A DNA stretch of 13,653 nt from JAAXKN01 sp050258815 (lineage in GTDB: Bacteria; Bacteroidota; Ignavibacteria; Ignavibacteriales; SURF-24). Location of the stretch: NCBI GenBank assembly GCA_050258815.1, contig JBLMZM010000231.1, positions 1 to 13,653 of the forward strand, in the 5' to 3' direction. The notes beneath the pieces are model-generated. The model made no database searches and was not told the origin of the DNA. It worked only from the letters and a program-made list of their open reading frames with translations. Numbering within the stretch: the stretch's first letter is position 1; each line of letters starts with the position of its first letter. The position numbers and the translations under genes are program-made. Shown here in pieces: positions 4,640 through 11,148 of the stretch.

Positions 4640-7054
4640 TTATTCTCTTGCTTCGGGATCATTATAACCCAGCACAACATCAACATTCACCGTTTTCTTT
4701 TTCTGTTGTGGAATTATTGAGCCGGATAATTCCCTGCCGTCAACCAATATACTCTTTACATTGCTGCTGACGTGATGGGGATTTTGTACTTTAATATTAT
4801 ATATTGTCCCCCTGAATGTGCGTTTAACAGTAAACCCGTCCCATTCCTGCGGAATGCATGGCGAAATCATGAGTCCCTCCCCGGCTGCTCTTACACCGAG
4901 TATCCAGTCCACCACCACCTTCTGAAGCCATGCGGCCGAGCCGGTATACCAGGTCCATCCCCCGCGTCCATAAAAGGTTGAGCCGGGACCGTCTATATTG
5001 CCAGGATTAACGTATGGCTCAGCGGCATACATATCCGGTTCCATTCCGTTATACACCGGGCAAATTCTTTTGAAAATCTCATATGCAGTGCCGCACCTGC
5101 CCAGTAAGGCATTTGCCCAGATGGACCAGGTGGCAGCGTGCATGTAAACTCCCCCATTCTCCCTTTTGCCTGCGGCGTAGCGCGACAGGTATCCAATATA
5201 TTTATCAGGTTTTGTATAAGCAGGATAAAGCAGCAGCGGACCGTTATTTTTAAGCAGGTGTTTTTCGACCGCATCCATGGCCATTTCATTTTTCGCGTCA
5301 TCCGATATGCCTGAAATTACCGCCCAGGATTGTGCGTTCAGGTATATCATGCCCTCCTCATTTTCAGAGCTGCCTATTTTTTCCCCGCTGTCCTTGGTAG
5401 CCCTGTAAAACCATTCCCCGTCCCATGCATGTTTTTCAAAAGCCTTCTGCAGGTCATTTGCGGCTTTCATGTACGAGCCGGCAATTTTCTTTTTGCCGCT
5501 TTTCCTCACAACGGGTTCAAAATTCCGCAAAATAAAATAGAGGAATTCCGCCAGCCAGATGGATTCCCCTTTCCAGTCGAGTCCCACGGCGCTCAGACCG
5601 TCATTCCAGTCCCCCGCTCCGATATAAGGCAGTCCCCGCCTGCTCATTCTTTTCAGCACCCTGTCGACTGACCTGATGCAGTGTTCCAGGAGGCTTGCCG
5701 TCTTTTTGGGATTATCATAGAAAGGCTCTTCATATTTAAGGATTGAATAGTCCCCGGTTTCATTAATGTATTGCATAATGAGAAACGGCAGCCACAAAAG
5801 GTCATCCGTCATGATGGTCTGAAGTCCCGTTTCCGTAATCGGGTGCCACCAGTGCAGCACGGTGCCATCCGTCAACTGGTGCCTTGCGTGGTAGCGGATC
5901 TGTTTTTCAGTCAGTGACGCGTCCACCGGCAGGAATACGAGGCTGTCCTGCAGCTGGTCCCTGAATCCGAAGGCCCCGCTCTGCTGGTAATAAGCGCTCC
6001 TGCCCCACAGCCTGCCCGATATTGCCTGGTACCGCAGCCACTTATTTACCATCAGATTCATCGCAGCATCGGGAGTATCTATCTGCAGCGTGGAAAGCAT
6101 CCCGTTCCATTTTTTCCCCACCTCATTGAATGCCTTATCAATCTTTGCATCAGTTTTGTACCTGCCCAGTACGTGCCTGATATCCCTTTCCTTTTCCACG
6201 AGTCCCAGAAAATACTGAAACCGCTCTTCAGCGCCGGCCTCTGGTGAAATATCAATTTTAAGGCATGCCACAGGATCGTACCAGATGCCCGAGGTCCGGG
6301 AAAGCTTTCCCTCCTTTAAAGCCTGAGGCATCATCAGTGATCCATACTGCCCCAGGAAGTTTTCCTTGTCGCACTCATAGGATGAAGCAGTCCTGCTGCA
6401 CGCAAAGAATCCCTTATACGCATATTCAATATTCCAGTGCCCCCTGTCGCCCAGAGGAATTTCCCAGATCCTCTTACCCGCCACTATTGCATTCAGTTTT
6501 TCGTCGAATTTGGTTTCAATGAACGTCCTGTGGAACTCCCTGTGGAAGTCTGACGAGGAGCCGAGGCACCATTCGAAATAATTATAGAACGAAAGATCGG
6601 CCTTTTCCTGCGAATTATTCTCCAGACGCAGGTCCCAGATTTCCAGGTTATCATTCATGGCGGCAAAAAGCGTCATAATGATCTTAATTCCCTTATATTC
6701 CGTTGTGAACCGTGAATAACCGAAACCATGGCGGCATTCATAGGAATCCAGTTCGGTTTTAACAGGCATCCATGCAGGTGACCAGATTTCCCCGGTCTTA
6801 TTGTCCCTCACGTAGATATATTTCCCCCAGTCGTCCTTAATAAGGTCCTGATGCCATCGTGTGATCCTGTTGAATTCAGAATGTGTCTGCCAGCTGAATC
6901 CTCCCCCCGCCTGCGAGACTATGAATCCATAGTCTCCGTTTGAGATTACATTTATCCACGGCTTGGGTGTCACAGGAGTTTTAATTATATATTCGCTCCC
7001 GTCCGGTGAAAAGCATCCATATTTTGTCTCGAATCGGCTATTATTTCCATCCAT
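4640..7054 (-). CDS. GH94 glycoside phosphorylase (cellobiose/chitobiose phosphorylase-like), cytoplasmic
   Basis: An 804-residue inverting phosphorylase that would split a beta-linked gluco-oligosaccharide with phosphate, releasing a sugar 1-phosphate and saving ATP. It has no signal peptide. An N-terminal beta-sandwich spans about 1-280, the (alpha/alpha)6 barrel about 315-725, and a C-terminal beta domain follows. Family landmarks are YYQQSGAFGFRDQLQD (355-370), HWWHP (401-405), TDDLLWLP (416-423), GAGDWNDG (479-486) with Asp485 as the expected general acid, and TWYTGSAAW (701-709). By analogy with chitobiose and cellobiose phosphorylases, His639, Thr704 and Gly705 should bind phosphate. 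The length fits cellobiose, chitobiose or laminaribiose phosphorylases; known 1,2-beta-oligoglucan phosphorylases are, from memory, nearer 1,100 residues. Its place beside a GH144 gene nevertheless hints at beta-1,2-glucan oligomers. Start: ATG at 7054, 37 bp after the PorV-like stop. Confidence 0.93.
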   Translation of the reverse strand: MDGNNSRFETKYGCFSPDGSEYIIKTPVTPKPWINVISNGDYGFIVSQAGGGFSWQTHSEFNRITRWHQDLIKDDWGKYIYVRDNKTGEIWSPAWMPVKTELDSYECRHGFGYSRFTTEYKGIKIIMTLFAAMNDNLEIWDLRLENNSQEKADLSFYNYFEWCLGSSSDFHREFHRTFIETKFDEKLNAIVAGKRIWEIPLGDRGHWNIEYAYKGFFACSRTASSYECDKENFLGQYGSLMMPQALKEGKLSRTSGIWYDPVACLKIDISPEAGAEERFQYFLGLVEKERDIRHVLGRYKTDAKIDKAFNEVGKKWNGMLSTLQIDTPDAAMNLMVNKWLRYQAISGRLWGRSAYYQQSGAFGFRDQLQDSLVFLPVDASLTEKQIRYHARHQLTDGTVLHWWHPITETGLQTIMTDDLLWLPFLIMQYINETGDYSILKYEEPFYDNPKKTASLLEHCIRSVDRVLKRMSRRGLPYIGAGDWNDGLSAVGLDWKGESIWLAEFLYFILRNFEPVVRKSGKKKIAGSYMKAANDLQKAFEKHAWDGEWFYRATKDSGEKIGSSENEEGMIYLNAQSWAVISGISDDAKNEMAMDAVEKHLLKNNGPLLLYPAYTKPDKYIGYLSRYAAGKRENGGVYMHAATWSIWANALLGRCGTAYEIFKRICPVYNGMEPDMYAAEPYVNPGNIDGPGSTFYGRGGWTWYTGSAAWLQKVVVDWILGVRAAGEGLMISPCIPQEWDGFTVKRTFRGTIYNIKVQNPHHVSSNVKSILVDGRELSGSIIPQQKKKTVNVDVVLGYNDPEARE

Positions 7055-7091
7055 ATTATTTCCATAAATTTTTCAAATAATTTCTACTATA

Positions 7092-8096
7092 TCAGAATCC
7101 CAGCTCAACTGAAATACGGTGGATTGCCTTGAGCCTGCCGAATGATGCATATGCATAGTCTGCCCTTACGGGGATCTGTTCAGTAATATAATAGACCAGG
7201 CCCACCCCGGCTGTTACGCCCTCCTCGCTTTCCCTCTTAAACAAAGCCTTGTATCCGCCGCGCAGAAATATCCTTTCCCTGAACCCGTATTCCATGCCCG
7301 CATTCATGCTTTCGCCGTAGTCATTCGGATGATTTGCATCTGCGCTGATTATGAGGCTGTGAATGTCGCTTTTAAGGAACTGCATCGAAACGCCAAACCT
7401 GAAAAACAGCGGGAGCGCCCACTGGTCCATCTTAAGGTCGGCAAATATCTTGTCGTTGTTGCCCGTCTGCTGCGGGTTGTAATCGTAATTGACGAAATTA
7501 TCGCTTCCGGAGTATTGCAGCTTTCCGCCTATATTGGTAACGCTCATGCCCATCTGAAGTCCTGTAAGCGGCGTGAAGTACAAAACCCCCACGTCAAAGG
7601 CAAAGGTAGAGGCGTTCATGTGCCAGATGGACTGGCCCACGTATTTGCCGGAAAAGCCGATGCTGAACCTGTCGGTAAGATTCAGCGAATAGCTCAATCC
7701 AATTGCATAGTCGGAGGCGCTGAACAGTTCGCCGGTGCCTTCCGGAAATATTTCCGTTCTCACGCGCATATCGGGCATGGTAAGTGATGTATAGCTTATG
7801 CCCAGTGAATGCATTGAATTCAGCTTTATAATAACTGCCGCGAAATCGTGTTTTGTATCGGCCAGCCAGTAGTTGTGTGAAAATGAGGCGGCGCTGCCCT
7901 CGAGTCTGGATATACCGCCCGGATTCCAGTAAATTGCGCTCGCATCGTTTGCCTGTGAAACGAATGCGCCTCCCATGGCTATGGCCTTGGCCCCCACCTC
8001 GATCTTCAGGAACTGTCCCGCGGTAGTTCCCGAAAATACCTGCGCGTGTAATTCAACAGCAGTTATGATTATAAACAGTATTAATAATTTTTTCAT
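7092..8096 (-). CDS. PorV/PorQ-family outer-membrane beta-barrel protein
   Basis: A 334-residue outer-membrane protein. A signal peptide of about 18 residues ends HAQ. The mature N-terminus has the family signature LKIEVGAKAIAMGGAFVSQA (30-49) followed by NDASAIYWNPGG, a FadL-like plug/hatch sequence. The rest is alternating strands with Gly-rich turns, ending in Phe (VELGF) as outer-membrane barrels do. In characterised T9SS systems PorV is the shuttle that carries cargo to the attachment complex; many paralogues in this phylum have no assigned role. Here it lies between a gene for a secreted protein with a T9SS-like C-terminus and a glycosidase gene with a T9SS domain, which supports a shuttle or surface-anchoring role. 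The start has no Shine-Dalgarno sequence. A small hairpin sits in the 53-bp gap before it. Confidence 0.85.
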   Translation of the reverse strand: MKKLLILFIIITAVELHAQVFSGTTAGQFLKIEVGAKAIAMGGAFVSQANDASAIYWNPGGISRLEGSAASFSHNYWLADTKHDFAAVIIKLNSMHSLGISYTSLTMPDMRVRTEIFPEGTGELFSASDYAIGLSYSLNLTDRFSIGFSGKYVGQSIWHMNASTFAFDVGVLYFTPLTGLQMGMSVTNIGGKLQYSGSDNFVNYDYNPQQTGNNDKIFADLKMDQWALPLFFRFGVSMQFLKSDIHSLIISADANHPNDYGESMNAGMEYGFRERIFLRGGYKALFKRESEEGVTAGVGLVYYITEQIPVRADYAYASFGRLKAIHRISVELGF

Positions 8097-8133
8097 ACTA
8101 AATTGCCGCTTAAGTCTTAAATTGTTTTGATTC

Positions 8134-8146
8134 GGCCCTCAGGGCC
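8134..8146 (-). terminator. Small intercistronic hairpin after the 995-residue protein gene
   Basis: GGCCC and GGGCC pair around TCA (TGA on the minus strand), starting 3 nt past the stop codon. The following minus-strand sequence GAATCAAAACAATTT has no U-run. It could be a weak attenuator or an mRNA-processing or stability element that sets the ratio of upstream to downstream gene expression. Confidence 0.3.
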
Positions 8147-8149
8147 ATC

Positions 8150-11137
8150 TCATTTAATAATTGCGAATCTATCTATCCTGTCCGGCAGTCCCGGCGACTT
8201 CACATGGAAGATATAAATACCCGGAGCCACGTCCAGCCCCTCAGCCGAGGTCAGGTCCCATGATTCCTGTCCATTAAGCATGCTGGAATTATGGAACAGT
8301 GTTGTCACGTAGTCGCCGCTCAGTGTATAGATACGGATCTCAGCCGACTGCGGCAGGTGGATAAAGAAAATGCGTCTTTCACCCCTGCCCGAGGTAGTAA
8401 GTCTCTGCGGTTCCCATCTGGCGGCACCGACATAAGGGTTCGGAACAACGGCAATATCGGTCATCTCAGCAGCAGCTTTTACCTGGTCGATTTTTTGTCC
8501 CACCGTGTTAAAGCTGAATACGTCACCGGTTCTGAAGGGTGCGCCAATTACAATTTTGGCTGTTGCACCCGCAGCTGGCCTGACTGCCCTTGTATTAGGA
8601 GGAGTGACAAAGTCGAACCGCCATATCTGCGCCCATGTTCCATTTACCTGCTGCCAGATAGTTACAACGTCACCTGAATCGAGCTCACCGTAGGTGTATG
8701 GAGTAAGTTTCCTCAATTCATATTTAACTCTTGTGTTATTGTTTATATCCCAGATCTGGAAGTTAGTTGCGGCCCTGTAGCCAAAGCGCCATGATGAATC
8801 GGGTTCACCCACCTTGATCTGATAGCTTACCGGGAAGCCCGGGATGGGTTTTTTCTGTTTAAGGAGCTTTGTACCGACGATTACAAGATTGGATGCATTA
8901 TCCTTCCAGCCGGAGCGCTGGTCGAGGTATCCGATTGTATCGCTGTGAGCGAATATTCTGATTCCGTTGAAAAGCGGATTTGCATCCTCGTCATTTATAT
9001 AGGGTGAATCTTTAATGACAGCCGTTGTGTCACTGCCCTGCACTGAATAAACTGAATAATGGGCCGTATCGGGGTGAGTAACGTCATCAAATTTAACCAC
9101 GTAAGCAGCATTCTCCACAAGGTTCGGATCAACTACATTTACCCACACATTCCCGGTACCAAAGCCCGAGATGTGCTGAATGTCCTGCTGCAGACCCGGT
9201 CCCGCATAGCCTGCAGAGGGGCTGCCGGGAGTGACCATAACCGTATTTTTATCCAGTGTAACATTGCCCGCAAGGTCCCTCACAACAACTTTAGTCACTT
9301 CAGTAGGGAAAAGTCCTATTGAAGCATCGCCCTTATCATACGATACCACGGCATAATAGTATGTCTGCCCGTTCATCACGTTGTTATCCGTCCATGAATG
9401 CTGCAGTCCCTTGTTGTCACCCATATAGAATTTTATGCCGTGATAGTCCAGCGGGAAGAAACCCAGAACGTCATCTGCAATATCAAACTGGGCTACAGGC
9501 TTAAATATGGAGGGGTCACCATAGCCATCCGTGATGGTAAATGCATCCAGGAAACCAGGGTCGGTGCTTTTATAGATTTTATAGCCCTCAAAATCGCGTT
9601 TTTTAAGGAAAGGGTCGAATGACTTTTCCGCGGAATTATCCCAGTAAAGTGTTACCTTTTTATCTCCGGGAACTGCTGTTACGGCCGGTTTGTCTGGCGG
9701 CCGTGCAAAGTTATAGTTGTTATTATAGATGCTCTGTACGGTGATCTTATTCCTCTGAATGGACGGCAGGTCCTGCCCGAATACCAGGCACAGTGAAAAC
9801 CTTTCCGTGCTTCCTGATCTTAGGATGAAGGGTCCCGATCCGAACAGGAATGCCACGTTGCCGAAGAGGGTCTGTGTAACGAAGTGATGGTAAGACATCC
9901 TCTCCCAGATCTTATCGTCATCACGGAAGGTCACACCGCTTCCAATATAGAATCCGTCGAATGCGGTAAGTCCTATCTGGTCCGATTCATCCTTATCAGT
10001 CTTGTCCATGTTGGGTTCACCTGGCTGTCCCGTGTCAACAAAGCCATACCTGTTCAAGGGTCCCGCAGGAGCCCCCGGCACCAAACCTGGCAGCTGCCAG
10101 CCCGAAGTAGGTTTTCCATCCCCTTCTCCGAAATCACCTGTTCCGGCCAGCCCGTCAAGCCCCACATCATCGGTCTCCGCATTCCAGTTCTTGTTATTGT
10201 CAAGCCCGTCTTCCCTGCTTTCATCGATCATGCCGTCGTGGTCGTCGTCATATCCGTTGAATGAGTTGCCGGGACTCTCCAGGAATGCATATGCTGCGTA
10301 TCCGGTAGGACTCCAGCCACCGTCACCAATGCCGTTATAGTCCCAGCTATAGGCGATGTTATTCAGCGTGTCAAAATTTGCAAGGTCGTCATTGCTGTCG
10401 TTGGGCCCCCCGATGCCGCAGTCGACGTACATACCGAAAATTATCTTGTCATAATCGTGTGTGCCCTCGTTGGTGATCTCATAATGCCAGAAGATCAGGT
10501 CCTGAGCCAGCAGGTTTGACCACTGGAATCCGCGCACCCCCATTTTGAGCCCCAGCCCCCTGCGGGAATGATCGGTCGAATCGGGATAAAAATCCTGTGC
10601 GTCATCAGTCTGGTCATCCACCACAAACCAGCTTTCCTGGTCGGCATTTGTTCTTTTGCCGAAATACCCGTCCCAGAATCCATCCCACGAGTCGTCCTTA
10701 TCCGCCCATTTTGAGGGCCAGGTTTTAGGTTTATCGCTCATTGCAATCTCATCCTGGTTCGGGTTGGCATAACCGGGGCGCGGCTGCCAGCCTCTTTCAA
10801 CGCCCGATGGGGAGACATCCATATTTTCCCTGTATCCGGCTTCATCTATGTGGATGGTTTTCCCTGCATTGCTTGTAACCTCGGCCACAACGACCGGGGT
10901 AATACCGTCCATATAGGAATGGTTGCTTCCTTTTGGCCATACACCCGAAGGCTGACGGCCCCACCAGGCGACTTCACCGAAATTATAGAAAAGGGTTTCC
11001 ACATTGTTGCCGTTATGAATTCCTTCCTTTCTGTACTTCCGGTTGCCGCGCATATCAGGAGACGTGTGGATCTGTGCCGCGGTCTCCAGGGCTGCAAAAA
11101 GCAGCAACATTATTAAAGTGAAGTATTTCCTGTTCAT
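8150..11137 (-). CDS. Large secreted surface protein with fibronectin type III and T9SS-like C-terminal domains
   Basis: A 995-residue exported protein of unknown function. Residues 1-22 are a signal peptide ending ETAAQ; there is no lipobox, so it is not a lipoprotein. Residues 23-290 are rich in Trp, Gly and Asp, with clustered aromatics around 55-60 and 150-160. About 295-342 is an Asp-rich segment with GYDDDHDGMIDE, resembling the DxDxDG calcium-binding loops of thrombospondin type 3 or dockerin repeats. About 485-625 look like a fibronectin type III domain (KVTLYWDNS, then TYYYAVVSYDKGD). About 896-995 resemble a T9SS sorting domain: VVPNPYVG, RIYTLSGDYV, then APGIYIFHV and the end FAIIK. 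It starts 11 bp after the TonB receptor stop. That position is where a SusD partner lies in Bacteroidetes polysaccharide loci, but no SusD helical fold is recognised. A role as the receptor's surface partner is inference. Confidence 0.8.
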   Translation of the reverse strand: MNRKYFTLIMLLLFAALETAAQIHTSPDMRGNRKYRKEGIHNGNNVETLFYNFGEVAWWGRQPSGVWPKGSNHSYMDGITPVVVAEVTSNAGKTIHIDEAGYRENMDVSPSGVERGWQPRPGYANPNQDEIAMSDKPKTWPSKWADKDDSWDGFWDGYFGKRTNADQESWFVVDDQTDDAQDFYPDSTDHSRRGLGLKMGVRGFQWSNLLAQDLIFWHYEITNEGTHDYDKIIFGMYVDCGIGGPNDSNDDLANFDTLNNIAYSWDYNGIGDGGWSPTGYAAYAFLESPGNSFNGYDDDHDGMIDESREDGLDNNKNWNAETDDVGLDGLAGTGDFGEGDGKPTSGWQLPGLVPGAPAGPLNRYGFVDTGQPGEPNMDKTDKDESDQIGLTAFDGFYIGSGVTFRDDDKIWERMSYHHFVTQTLFGNVAFLFGSGPFILRSGSTERFSLCLVFGQDLPSIQRNKITVQSIYNNNYNFARPPDKPAVTAVPGDKKVTLYWDNSAEKSFDPFLKKRDFEGYKIYKSTDPGFLDAFTITDGYGDPSIFKPVAQFDIADDVLGFFPLDYHGIKFYMGDNKGLQHSWTDNNVMNGQTYYYAVVSYDKGDASIGLFPTEVTKVVVRDLAGNVTLDKNTVMVTPGSPSAGYAGPGLQQDIQHISGFGTGNVWVNVVDPNLVENAAYVVKFDDVTHPDTAHYSVYSVQGSDTTAVIKDSPYINDEDANPLFNGIRIFAHSDTIGYLDQRSGWKDNASNLVIVGTKLLKQKKPIPGFPVSYQIKVGEPDSSWRFGYRAATNFQIWDINNNTRVKYELRKLTPYTYGELDSGDVVTIWQQVNGTWAQIWRFDFVTPPNTRAVRPAAGATAKIVIGAPFRTGDVFSFNTVGQKIDQVKAAAEMTDIAVVPNPYVGAARWEPQRLTTSGRGERRIFFIHLPQSAEIRIYTLSGDYVTTLFHNSSMLNGQESWDLTSAEGLDVAPGIYIFHVKSPGLPDRIDRFAIIK

Positions 11138-11148
11138 CAGCTACCCGC

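Noticed and set aside
7329..7787. Plus-strand frame of 152 codons
   Set aside because: It is fully antisense to the PorV-family gene, with no recognisable domain.
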